A stretch of DNA of 64,000 nucleotides from Streptomyces sp. SCL15-4 (lineage in GTDB: Bacteria > Actinomycetota > Actinomycetes > Streptomycetales > Streptomycetaceae): the NCBI RefSeq assembly GCF_033366695.1, contig NZ_JAOBTQ010000001.1, positions 3,844,001 through 3,908,000 of the forward strand, written 5' to 3'. Below the pieces are notes generated by a model, which saw nothing but the letters and a program-made list of their open reading frames with translations, did not search any database and was not told the origin of the DNA. Positions 54,472 to 62,509 of the stretch are shown here, in pieces (positions within the stretch are counted from its first letter, which is position 1; the number at the start of each line of letters is the position of its first letter). The position numbers and the translations under genes were made by a program.

Positions 54472-54658
54472 TGAGGGCCTTCTTCACGATGGCCTGGAGC
54501 TCCGCCTGGACCTGGCCGCTGGTGACGACCTGGTAGAGCAGCACCGCGAACCCGACGGCCGCGATGATCCCCATGGCGTACTCGGACGTCACCATTCCGG
54601 TGTCCTGGCGGCACGCGCCACGGAACCGAGCCGCCGCTTTCCTGATCTTTCCGAACAT
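54458..54658 (-). CDS. DUF4244/Flp-like pilin
   Basis: 66 residues: MFGKIRKAAARFRGACRQDT, then GMVTSEYAMGIIAAVGFAVL and a short tail. The GMVTSEYAMG with Glu at position 5 of the hydrophobic helix is typical of type IVb (Flp) pilins and of DUF4244. It is the probable major pilin of the locus. GGGGG five bases before the ATG at 54658 supports this start. An in-frame ATG at 54670 is less likely. Confidence 0.82.
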   Translation of the reverse strand: MFGKIRKAAARFRGACRQDTGMVTSEYAMGIIAAVGFAVLLYQVVTSGQVQAELQAIVKKALSARM

Positions 54659-54741
54659 CTCGACCCCCATAAGGTTCTGGTCTGTACTCGTTCTCCGTGC
54701 TTGTCCGAACCGCTTCCTGCTCGTCCGCTCCCGCCTCCTCC

Positions 54742-55416
54742 TCACCTCCCTCCCATGACCCCGCCCGCCAGGCCGATCACGACGGGCACCACCCCGACCG
54801 CGACGAACGCGGGCAGGAAGCACAGCCCGACCGGCGCGGAGACCAGGACGGCTGCCCGGCGGGCCCGGGCCGTCGCCGCGCGGGACCACTCCGCGCGGGC
54901 GTCCGACGCGAGACGGGCGACCGGGCCGGCCGCGGGGAGCCCGGACTCGTCGGCCCGCTCCAGCAACCGCGCCAGGGCAGCGGCACCGGGCAGCAGCGCG
55001 AGGCTCCGCCAGGCGTCCGCCGGTGCCCCGCCGAGCCGGACCTCCGCCGCGCCGCGCGCCAGCGCCTGACCCACCGGTCCGCCGAGGGCCTCGCCCACGG
55101 CATGGGCGGCGATCACCGGACCGGCACCGGCGGCGATGCAGGCGGCCAGCAGGTCGGCGGCCAGCGGGAGTTCGCGCGCGGCCCCGGCGGCGTCGATCGC
55201 CTCCGGCCGGCCGGCCGCCGCCTGCCGGCCCCGCCACCGCCACAGCGCGATGCCGGCACCCAGCCCCAGCGCGGCCCCGACGGCCCCGCCGACCAGCACC
55301 CACGTCCCGCACGCCGCACCGGCCGGCGGCAGCCACCGCCGTACGCCGCGCGGCAGCGTGAACCGCCCTCTGCCCATGGGGCCCGGGACCACTCCACGCC
55401 CCAGCAACCCGGCCAT
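54742..55416 (-). CDS. TadC-like type II secretion F protein (probable frameshift at N terminus)
   Basis: 224 residues as the intact frame. The T2SSF domain (ELPLAADLLAACIAAGAGPV ... GGAPADAWRSLALLPGAAAL) and terminal hydrophobic segments identify a Tad inner-membrane platform protein. The expected N-terminal membrane helix is found in another frame (from ATG 55529, SAEVVHRLGMAGIAVLVVGW), so a single-base indel near 55430-55450 probably broke or hides the true gene. As given it lacks that first helix. It lies between the tadB and pilin genes. Confidence 0.75.
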   Translation of the reverse strand: MAGLLGRGVVPGPMGRGRFTLPRGVRRWLPPAGAACGTWVLVGGAVGAALGLGAGIALWRWRGRQAAAGRPEAIDAAGAARELPLAADLLAACIAAGAGPVIAAHAVGEALGGPVGQALARGAAEVRLGGAPADAWRSLALLPGAAALARLLERADESGLPAAGPVARLASDARAEWSRAATARARRAAVLVSAPVGLCFLPAFVAVGVVPVVIGLAGGVMGGR

Positions 55417-55620
55417 CCTGCGCCGCGTCTGACGCCGCCGCGCGCCAGCTCCAGCCGTTGCGCGCCCCAGCCGACAACCAGCACCGCGATCCCGGCCATC
55501 CCCAGCCTGTGGACAACCTCCGCGCTCATCCGACCCACTCCTTGCGCCTCCCGCACATGGACCGCCGTCCCGTGCCCGCCTCGCGGGCCGGCCGCTTTCC
55601 CCGGACCCGCCACACCCGCC

Positions 55621-56484
55621 TCACACCGCCTCCGCCCCTCGCACGATCCGCGTCGCCCACCACATCCCGGCCGCCTCGAACACCGCCCCCGCGGTCAGGC
55701 AGCCGAGGCCGGCCCCGGTGTGCAGCAGGACCCGCAGCGGGTCCGCGCCCATGGCGGCGCCGAGCAGCAGCCCGAGGACGGGCAGCGCGGCGAGCAGCAC
55801 CGCGGTGGCCCGGGCGCCCGCCAACTGGGCGCGTAGATCGGCCCGGCCGTCCCGCTCCGCGCGCAGGGCGCCGTCCAGCCGGTCGAGGCCGTCGGCGAGT
55901 CCGGCGCCCTGGTCCACGGCCACCCGCCAGCACGCGGCGAGCCCGAGCAGGCCCCCGGCGCCGGGCTGCCGCGCCGCCACGGCGAGCGCACCCGGCACGT
56001 CTCCGCCGAACCGCGCCGCCGCCACCACGGCGGCCTGGGCGTCACCGAGCCCGCCGGAGTCCCGCGCGGCCCGCAGCAGTGCCGCCCCGGGCTGCCGGCC
56101 CGCCCGCACCTCGCCGGCGAGCACACCGCACAGGGCGATCACGGCGTCGGCCCGCCGTTCCCGGGTCTGACGGGTCTGCCGGGCCAGCCGCACCCGGCGC
56201 AGCACCGGCACCCCGGCCGCCCCCGCGACGACCGGAATCACCGAGGCGCCCCACAGGGCGATCACCAGCCCGGCGCCGAGCGCCGCCCACTCGGCTCCCC
56301 ACCGGCCGCGCCGTCGCCGCAGGTCCGCGAAGGCCTGCTGCCAGGTCGGCGGTCCGGTCGCCACCGCCCCGCCGCCGGCCAGCAGCAGCCGGGCCCGCCG
56401 GACCCCGGAGTGCCGTCCGCCCAGCAGCCGGGCCGACGCGCCCAGACAGAGCACCACGGCCCCCATCGACATCACACCGATCAC
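55621..56484 (-). CDS. TadB-like type II secretion F protein
   Basis: 287 residues with an N-terminal membrane segment, a central T2SSF domain (DAVIALCGVLAGEVRAGRQP ... LGDAQAAVVAAARFGGDVPG) and C-terminal hydrophobic helices. With TadC it would form the inner-membrane platform of the pilus assembly machine. The GTG at 56484 has GGGGAC six bases upstream. It starts 12 bp after the tadA stop. Confidence 0.85.
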   Translation of the reverse strand: MIGVMSMGAVVLCLGASARLLGGRHSGVRRARLLLAGGGAVATGPPTWQQAFADLRRRRGRWGAEWAALGAGLVIALWGASVIPVVAGAAGVPVLRRVRLARQTRQTRERRADAVIALCGVLAGEVRAGRQPGAALLRAARDSGGLGDAQAAVVAAARFGGDVPGALAVAARQPGAGGLLGLAACWRVAVDQGAGLADGLDRLDGALRAERDGRADLRAQLAGARATAVLLAALPVLGLLLGAAMGADPLRVLLHTGAGLGCLTAGAVFEAAGMWWATRIVRGAEAV

Positions 56485-56496
56485 TTCCGTCCCCTC

Positions 56497-57729
56497 TCAC
56501 CCATCACTGCGGCCACCCGTCCCGCTCGCGGACCGAGCCCGCCCCGGATCACCCAGGTCCCCGAAAGCCCCCAGCAGCTCCCGCAGCCGCTCCCACCCCC
56601 GCTCCCGGACGAACGCCCGCTCGCCCCAGCGCAGGGCCGGTACCGTCCGCACCAGCCCGGTGGCGTCCCGCTCCAGGACGTGGATCTCGTCGATCCGGCG
56701 CCGCCCGGACCGGTCCCGCATGAGGTGCACGACCACCGAGAGGGCCGCCGCCAGCTGGCTGTGCAGCGCGGCCCGGTCCAGTCCCGCGGCCGTGGCCAGT
56801 GCCTCCAGCCGGGCCGGTACGTCGGCGGCGGCGTTGGCGTGGACCGTGCAGCAGCCGCTGTGACCGGTGTTGAGGGCGGCGAGCAGGTGGGCGACCTCGG
56901 CTCCGCGCACCTCGCCGACGACCAGCCGGTCCGGCCGCATCCGCAGCGCCTGCCGTACGAGGTCCTCCAGGGTGACCAGGCCGGCGCCCTCCTGATTGGC
57001 GGGCCGGGTCTCCAGCCGGACCACGTGCGGGTGATCGGGCCTCAACTCGGCCGAATCCTCGGCGAGCACGATCCGCTCGCCCGGTCCCGCCAGCCCCAGC
57101 AGCGCGCTGAGCAGAGTGGTCTTGCCGGAACCGGTGCCGCCGCTGACGAGGAACGAGAGCCCGGCCCCGATCAGCGCCTCCAGGACCCGGTCACCGCCGG
57201 GCGGCACCGTGCCGGCCGCGACGAGTTCGCCGACGGTGAAGGCCCGGGGCCGTACCACCCGCAGGGCGAGGCAGGTGCAGCCGACGGCAACCGGAGGCAG
57301 CACCGCGTGCAGCCGGGTGCCGTCGGGCAGCCGGGCGTCCGCCCAGGGCCGGGCGTCGTCCAGCCGGCGCCCGGCCACGGCGGCCAGCCGCTGCGCGAGG
57401 CGCCGTACGGCCACCGCGTCCGGGAAGGCGACCGTGGTCAGCTCCAGGCCGCCGCCACGGTCCACCCACACCCGGTCGGGCGCGGAGACCAGGACGTCGG
57501 TGACGTCGGGGTCGGCGAGCAGCGGTTCCAGGGGGCCGGTGCCGACGAGTTCGGAGCGCAGGTGTTCGGCCGTGCCGAGGACTTCCGCGTCGCCGAGCAC
57601 CCGGCCCTGTTCGCGCAGTGCCTGGGCCACGCGCGCGGGGGTGGGTTCGGCGCCGCTCTCGGCGAGCCAGCGGCGGACGCCGTCGAGCAGGGCCGCGCCG
57701 TCGGCCCGGTCGAGCCCGGGGAGGGTCAT
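56497..57729 (-). CDS. TadA/CpaF family secretion ATPase
   Basis: 410 residues. It is the hexameric ATPase that powers pilus assembly. Walker A is SGGTGSGKTTLLSALL, the Asp box is VLAEDSAELRP, Walker B is PDRLVVGEVRGAEVAHLLAA, and the His box is NTGHSGCCTVHANAAADVPA. The ATG overlaps the tadZ stop (ATGA), so translation is coupled. It is followed by tadB. Confidence 0.92.
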   Translation of the reverse strand: MTLPGLDRADGAALLDGVRRWLAESGAEPTPARVAQALREQGRVLGDAEVLGTAEHLRSELVGTGPLEPLLADPDVTDVLVSAPDRVWVDRGGGLELTTVAFPDAVAVRRLAQRLAAVAGRRLDDARPWADARLPDGTRLHAVLPPVAVGCTCLALRVVRPRAFTVGELVAAGTVPPGGDRVLEALIGAGLSFLVSGGTGSGKTTLLSALLGLAGPGERIVLAEDSAELRPDHPHVVRLETRPANQEGAGLVTLEDLVRQALRMRPDRLVVGEVRGAEVAHLLAALNTGHSGCCTVHANAAADVPARLEALATAAGLDRAALHSQLAAALSVVVHLMRDRSGRRRIDEIHVLERDATGLVRTVPALRWGERAFVRERGWERLRELLGAFGDLGDPGRARSASGTGGRSDG

Positions 57730-58832
57730 CGGGTGCCTCCCGCCTCGACCAGCGCGCGCTCCCAGAAGTGCGCGCAGAAGCGGGCGAGCGGGCCCCGCCC
57801 GCTCACGCCGGGTGCCTTGGCGCTCCCTCTCGGGCGCAGCAGCGCGGGTTCCACGGGCAGCCGGCCGGCCAGGGGCAGGCCGAGCAGCCGGGCCACCTCC
57901 TGGTCGTCCAGGCCGGGTGCGTAGGGCCCGCGGACCGCCACCCGCAGATCGCGGACGACCATGCCGACGGCGGAGGCGACCCGGCCGGCCGCGGCGACCG
58001 CCCGCAGTTCGGCCGGCACGACGAGGAGGACCAGGTCGAGCTGGGCGAGGGCCTCGGCCACTCCGTCGTCGAGACGGCGGGGCAGGTCGACCACGACCGT
58101 GCCGCCGCGCCGCCGGGCGGCGGCCAGCACCGCGCGCACGGCGGGCGGGGGCACGGCCACGCAGTCCCCGCGGTCCCAGCTGAGCACGCGCAGGGAGTGC
58201 AGTTCGGGCAGCGACTCCTCCAGTGCGCCGCCGCCGACCCGGCCGCGGGACGCGGCGAAGGCGGGCCAGCGCAACCCTTCGGCGCCCTCGCCGCCGAGGA
58301 GCACGTCGAGTCCGCCGCCGAGCGGGTCGGCGTCCACCAGGAGGGTGCGCAGTCCCTCACGCGCGGAGGTGACGGCGAGCGCGCACGCGAGGGTGGACGC
58401 CCCGGCGCCGCCCCGGCCGCCGATCACCCCGACGGTGAGGGCCGGACGGCCGGTGCCCTCGGCGACGTCGGCGATGCGGTCGACCAGCCAGGCCTCGCCG
58501 TCGGGGAGCATCAGGACGTGATCGGCGCCGATCAGGACGGCCCGTTTCCACACGTCGGGGTCGTCCTGGTCGCGGCCGACCAGCACCACGCCGGGCCGGC
58601 GCGCGGCCCCGCCCAGCCGGCGGGCGGCGTCGTCCCCGACGAGCACGAGCGGGGCCGCCGCCCAGCCGTCGCCGGATTCCGGTACGCCGTGGTGGACCTC
58701 GGGAGTGGCGCCGGCCGCCGCGCACAGGCGCAGCAGATCGTCCAGGAGGACGGCGTCCTCGGTGACGATGAGCGGGCGTCCGGGCCGGTCCTCGGGGCCG
58801 GGCGGCGGGTCGTGGATGACGGTTTCGGTCAC
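57726..58832 (-). CDS. TadZ/CpaE-like (Ssd-type) MinD-family protein
   Basis: 368 residues. An N-terminal receiver-like domain precedes a MinD/ParA-type ATPase whose P-loop is deviant (GVIGGRGGAGASTLACALA, no Lys-Thr), as in the actinobacterial septum-site-determining (Ssd) homologues that head Tad loci. The protein probably positions the machinery at a pole or septum. The GTG at 58832 follows GGGGG; an ORF start at 58919 has no signal. It heads the leftward Tad operon. Confidence 0.85.
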   Translation of the reverse strand: MTETVIHDPPPGPEDRPGRPLIVTEDAVLLDDLLRLCAAAGATPEVHHGVPESGDGWAAAPLVLVGDDAARRLGGAARRPGVVLVGRDQDDPDVWKRAVLIGADHVLMLPDGEAWLVDRIADVAEGTGRPALTVGVIGGRGGAGASTLACALAVTSAREGLRTLLVDADPLGGGLDVLLGGEGAEGLRWPAFAASRGRVGGGALEESLPELHSLRVLSWDRGDCVAVPPPAVRAVLAAARRRGGTVVVDLPRRLDDGVAEALAQLDLVLLVVPAELRAVAAAGRVASAVGMVVRDLRVAVRGPYAPGLDDQEVARLLGLPLAGRLPVEPALLRPRGSAKAPGVSGRGPLARFCAHFWERALVEAGGTR

Positions 58833-59255
58833 GGGTGTTCCCCCTTCGCTGCGCGGGCCGCGCGGCTCTTGCCACCACGCGATTCCCAAAGACGTGGAGA
58901 ACCGGCGAGCGGCCTCCATAGGAACGGCCGTCGGAAACCGGCCGTACGCACCGCGGGCAATCGGAACCGGCCATGAACTCGCCGCGGCCGCGGTGCGCTG
59001 GAATCACGGTGTCGCGGCCCGCGAAATAATGTGGATCTTGGTGGAAAACTGTGGACAACCCCGGCCCTGTGAATAACTTCGTCACCCATACCGGTGAGCC
59101 CCGCGCCGGCCTCCGTACGACTTCCACAGAGCAGCCCCGCGATTACCGTGGGTAACGAATCATGGGCGTGCCGAAGGCGCGGCAACGACGGCGTGACGCC
59201 GGCCGTACGACCGCGTGAAGAATGAGGAGGAGGGGGAAAACCCGTCCGGACATGC
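58833..59255. other. Upstream region of the Tad operon
   Basis: No gene is supported in this part of the 593-bp divergent gap. It holds a perfect TGTGGACAA DnaA-type box (59049-59057), a near box TGTGAATAA (59067-59075, one mismatch) and an A+T-rich patch (59025-59060) likely to be a promoter. Confidence 0.5.
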
Positions 59256-59320
59256 GACGACCCCCGCCGGGGGGGAGAGCGGGGGTCGTCCCCACGGCCG
59301 ACTCGGGGGGGGAGGAGTCG
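59256..59320 (+). other. Tandem hairpins with G7 loops
   Basis: Hairpin 1: GACGACCCCCGC (59256-59267) pairs with GCGGGGGTCGTC (59279-59290). Hairpin 2: CGACTC (59299-59304) pairs with GAGTCG (59315-59320). Both loops contain seven Gs followed by AG. As the flanking genes diverge, neither is a coding-gene terminator; a structured leader or small RNA is possible. Confidence 0.55.
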
Positions 59321-59425
59321 GGCCGGGTTAGCACGGTCGCGAACGATCCGTGACTTCCATGGTGTACCCGAGAGGCCTCTCAGGCAAACCCACGCGCCCC
59401 ACCTTACGCCGAATGGTGGGCCCCT

Positions 59426-60256
59426 ATGCTCAGGGGTGTGGAAAACCACTCCTTGCCCCGCGCGGCGGCCTTCTTTGACCTGGACAAGACGGTCATTGCG
59501 AAGTCGAGCACGCTCACCTTCAGCAAGTCCTTCTACCAAGGCGGGCTGATCAACCGCAGGGCCGCCCTGCGTACCGCATATGCCCAGTTCGTCTTCCTGG
59601 CCGGCGGTCTGGACCACGACCAGATGGAGCGCATGCGCGAGTACCTGTCCGCGTTGTGCCGCGGCTGGAACGTGCGGCAGGTGCGGGAGATCGTGGCCGA
59701 GACCCTGCACGACCTGATCGACCCGATCATCTACGACGAGGCCGCCTCCCTGATCGAGGAGCACCACGTGGCCGGCCGGGACGTGGTGATCGTGTCCACC
59801 TCGGGCGCGGAGGTGGTCGAGCCGATCGGCGAACTGCTGGGGGCGGACCGGGTGGTCGCCACGCGCATGGTCGTGGGCGAGGACGGCTGTTTCACCGGAG
59901 AGGTGGAGTACTACGCCTACGGCCCGACCAAGGCCGAGGCCATACGGGAACTGGCCGCCTCCGAGGGCTACGACCTGGGCCGCTGCTACGCCTACAGCGA
60001 CTCGGCGACCGACCTGCCGATGCTCCGGACCGTCGGGCACCCGCACGCGGTGAACCCGGACCGCGCGCTGCGCCGCGAGGCCCTCGCGCAAGGGTGGCCG
60101 GTGCTGGAGTTCCGCCGTCCGGTTCCGCTCAAGAAGCGGCTGCCGACCTTCTCGGTGCCGCCCCGCCCGGCACTGGTCGCGGCGGCGGCCGTCGGCGCGG
60201 CGGCGGCGACCGCCGGGCTCGTCTGGTACGCCAGCCGGCGCCGCGGCACCACCTGA
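59426..60256 (+). CDS. HAD-IB family phosphatase
   Basis: 276 residues. The nucleophile motif is FFDLDKT (Asp18), motif II is VIVSTSG, motif III Lys is in GPTKAEAIRELA and motif IV is YAYSDSATDLPML. This SerB-like HAD-IB class usually dephosphorylates phosphoserine or related small molecules; in Streptomyces the substrate is not defined. A C-terminal hydrophobic segment (PALVAAAAVGAAAATAGLVW) and Arg-rich tail suggest a membrane anchor. ATG at 59426 or GTG at 59438 may start it. Confidence 0.88.
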   Translation: MLRGVENHSLPRAAAFFDLDKTVIAKSSTLTFSKSFYQGGLINRRAALRTAYAQFVFLAGGLDHDQMERMREYLSALCRGWNVRQVREIVAETLHDLIDPIIYDEAASLIEEHHVAGRDVVIVSTSGAEVVEPIGELLGADRVVATRMVVGEDGCFTGEVEYYAYGPTKAEAIRELAASEGYDLGRCYAYSDSATDLPMLRTVGHPHAVNPDRALRREALAQGWPVLEFRRPVPLKKRLPTFSVPPRPALVAAAAVGAAAATAGLVWYASRRRGTT

Positions 60257-60541
60257 CCAGCGCCCGTTTCGTCCTTTTTGAACCCGAAAGTAAAGAAGTG
60301 CGGGCAGGGGTTCCGCTTCATCCGGGCGCGCGGTACAAAGAACGTAGGCCCGCGAGACCAAAGGAAATCCGGGAGGATCTCCTACCACTACGCACTTGGC
60401 CAGACGGACCCCGCATGAAAACCGCGCACCCACGCGACGTCGACCCGTCGATTACGGGCCAGCCGCACCAGGTGACGGGCAAAGCACCCCGACCTGATGG
60501 GCACCATATCGAGGACGCTTGGTAACCCGGTGGACATGCCA
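60257..60541. other. Intergenic downstream of the HAD gene
   Basis: About 345 bp (with the terminator) to the next gene. It has an A-rich patch with GGGAGGATCTCCT (60371-60383) and one 36-codon frame from ATG 60415 (MKTAHPRDVDPSITG) without a well-placed ribosome-binding site. I do not accept it as a gene. Confidence 0.45.
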
Positions 60542-60569
60542 GCGGCGGTACGAGAACTCGTACCGCCGC
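60542..60569. terminator. Bidirectional hairpin between convergent genes
   Basis: GCGGCGGTACGAG and CTCGTACCGCCGC form a perfect 13-bp stem with two bases between. It lies before the convergent Fic-like gene stop and after the HAD gene, so could serve both. Confidence 0.75.
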
Positions 60570-60600
60570 ATCCCTCTGTCCGACCGCCGGGAAGTCCTTC

Positions 60601-61425
60601 TCAGGCCGCGCCGCGCTGGAGCGCCTCGCACACCGCCGTGGACTCGCGCACGCCCAGCTCGACCGCCCGCCCGCAGTGGGCGATCCAGGCCGCCATGCCC
60701 TCCGGAGTGCCGGAGACATAGCCGTCCAGCGCGGCGAGGTAGGAGGCCCGGCCCAGCTCGGCGTAGCCGACCTCGGCCGGGCAGATCGCCTTCGGGTCCA
60801 GGCCGCTGCCGATCAGCACGATCCGCTCGGCCGCGCGCGCGACCAGGCCGTTGTACGACGCGAAGGGACGCAGCGCGAGCAGTTCGCCGTGCACCACCGC
60901 GGCCGTCACCAGCGCGGGGGCCGAGGAACCGGCGATGACCAGGTCCGCCAGCCCCTCCAGCCGGCCGGAGACCTCCCCGGCGTCCGGCAGCGGAAGTCCG
61001 ATCAGCGGCTCGTCCACCGGCTCGCCGGCCTGGCGCGGCCTGCCGACCTGCTCGGCGTCGCTCGCCGCGGCCACCAGGTGCAGCCGGGCCAGCACCCGCA
61101 GCGGCGACTGGCGCCAGATGGACAGCAGCTGTCCCGCCTCGGCGGTGAGCCGCAGGGCCGCGCCCATGACACGGGCCTCCGCGTCGACGCTGAAATCGGT
61201 GCGCCGCCGCACCTCCTCCAGGGCCCAGTCCGCCCCGGACAGCGCCGCCGAGCCGCGGGCACCGCGCAGGGCCGCCTCGGAGGTGACCTCGTTGCTGCGG
61301 CGCCGCATGACGCGGTGCCCGTAGACCCGGTCCACGGCCTTGCGTACGGACTCCACGGATTCGGCCACGCCGGGCAGGGAGCCCAGGGCGGCGAGCGGAT
61401 CGGCGGTCGCGCCTGTCGTACTCAT
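60601..61425 (-). CDS. Fic-fold protein with degenerate active site
   Basis: 274 residues. The C-terminal ~150 residues follow the Fic pattern (VTAAVVHGELLALRPFASYN, then GLVARAAERIVLIGSGLDPK, and SYLAALDGYVSGTPEGMAAWI), but the catalytic HPFxxGNGR is RPFASYNGL: the His and the NGR Arg are missing. AMPylation is thus unlikely. The N-terminal half is helical. The ATG at 61425 lacks a strong ribosome-binding site. It diverges from the CooC-like ATPase gene by 100 bp. Confidence 0.75.
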   Translation of the reverse strand: MSTTGATADPLAALGSLPGVAESVESVRKAVDRVYGHRVMRRRSNEVTSEAALRGARGSAALSGADWALEEVRRRTDFSVDAEARVMGAALRLTAEAGQLLSIWRQSPLRVLARLHLVAAASDAEQVGRPRQAGEPVDEPLIGLPLPDAGEVSGRLEGLADLVIAGSSAPALVTAAVVHGELLALRPFASYNGLVARAAERIVLIGSGLDPKAICPAEVGYAELGRASYLAALDGYVSGTPEGMAAWIAHCGRAVELGVRESTAVCEALQRGAA

Positions 61426-61525
61426 GGGTACGACAGTACGCACCCGGGCGGGCCGCCCCACGAAGGAGTGGTCTTCTTCACTTCGCGTGACACGTACAGC
61501 TATCGTCCGGCTACGCTTGGTGAAC

Positions 61526-62506
61526 ATGAAAATTGCTTTCGTCGGGAAGGGCGGGAGCGGCAAGACGACGCTCTCCTCCCTCTTCATCCGCCATCTCACC
61601 GCCGCCGGCGCCCCGGTGGTCGCCATCGACGCGGACATCAACCAGCACCTCGGCCCCGCACTCGGCCTCGGCGAGGAGGAGGCGGCGGCGCTGCCCGCCA
61701 TGGGCGAACGGCTCCCGCTGATCAAGGACTATCTGCGCGGCGGCAACCCGCGTATCGCCTCGGCCGCGACGATGATCAAAACCACCCCGCCCGGCGAGGG
61801 CTCGCGGCTGGTCCGGGTGCGCGAGCCCAACCCGGTCTACGACGCCTGCGCGCGTCCGGTGGAACTCGACGGCGGCGCCGCCCGCCTGATGGTCACCGGC
61901 CCCTTCACCGACGCCGACCTGGGGGTCGCCTGCTACCACTCCAAGACGGGAGCGGTGGAGCTGTATCTGAACCACCTCGTCGACGGCCCGGACGAGTACG
62001 TCGTGGTCGACATGACGGCCGGCTCGGACTCCTTCGCGTCCGGCATGTTCACCCGCTTCGACATGACGTTCCTCGTCGCCGAGCCGACCCGCAAGGGAGT
62101 CTCCGTCTACCGCCAGTACAAGGAGTACGCCCGGGACTTCGGCGTCGCCCTGAAGGTCGTCGGCAACAAGATCCACGAGCCGGACGACATCGACTTCCTG
62201 CGCGCGGAGGTCGGCGACGACCTGCTCGTGACGGTCGGGCGCTCGGACTGGGTGCGCGCCATGGAGAAGGGCCGTCCGCCCGCGTTCGACCTCCTGGAGG
62301 AGGCCAACGCCCGTGCCCTGGAGACACTCAAAGCCGCCGTGGACGCCACCTACGAGCACCGGGACTGGGAGCGCTACACCCGCCAGATGGTGCACTTCCA
62401 CCTGAAGAACGCCGAGTCCTGGGGGAACGAGCGCACCGGGACCGACCTGGCGGCGCAGGTCGACCCCGGCTTCGTGCTCGGCGAGAGCGTGGCGGCACCC
62501 GCCTGA
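61526..62506 (+). CDS. CooC-like MinD-family ATPase
   Basis: 326 residues. P-loop FVGKGGSGKTTLSSL with the deviant Lys, switch Asp in VVAIDADINQHLG and VVVDMTAGSDSF, consistent with CooC/MinD-type nickel- or cofactor-insertion or positioning ATPases. No CO dehydrogenase is near, so the client is unknown. The ATG at 61526 (MKIAFVGKGG) is chosen; a GTG two codons earlier is possible. There is no ribosome-binding site, suggesting a leaderless message. Convergent with the lipoprotein, 3 bp between stops. Confidence 0.85.
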   Translation: MKIAFVGKGGSGKTTLSSLFIRHLTAAGAPVVAIDADINQHLGPALGLGEEEAAALPAMGERLPLIKDYLRGGNPRIASAATMIKTTPPGEGSRLVRVREPNPVYDACARPVELDGGAARLMVTGPFTDADLGVACYHSKTGAVELYLNHLVDGPDEYVVVDMTAGSDSFASGMFTRFDMTFLVAEPTRKGVSVYRQYKEYARDFGVALKVVGNKIHEPDDIDFLRAEVGDDLLVTVGRSDWVRAMEKGRPPAFDLLEEANARALETLKAAVDATYEHRDWERYTRQMVHFHLKNAESWGNERTGTDLAAQVDPGFVLGESVAAPA

Positions 62507-62509
62507 CGC

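Noticed and set aside
59256..59320. Tandem hairpins as terminators of the Tad or HAD genes
   Set aside because: Both flanking genes are transcribed away from this region.
60415..60525. 36-codon frame starting MKTAHPRDVDPS
   Set aside because: The only ribosome-binding-like sequence is about 38 bases upstream, and the product resembles nothing. Possible but unsupported.
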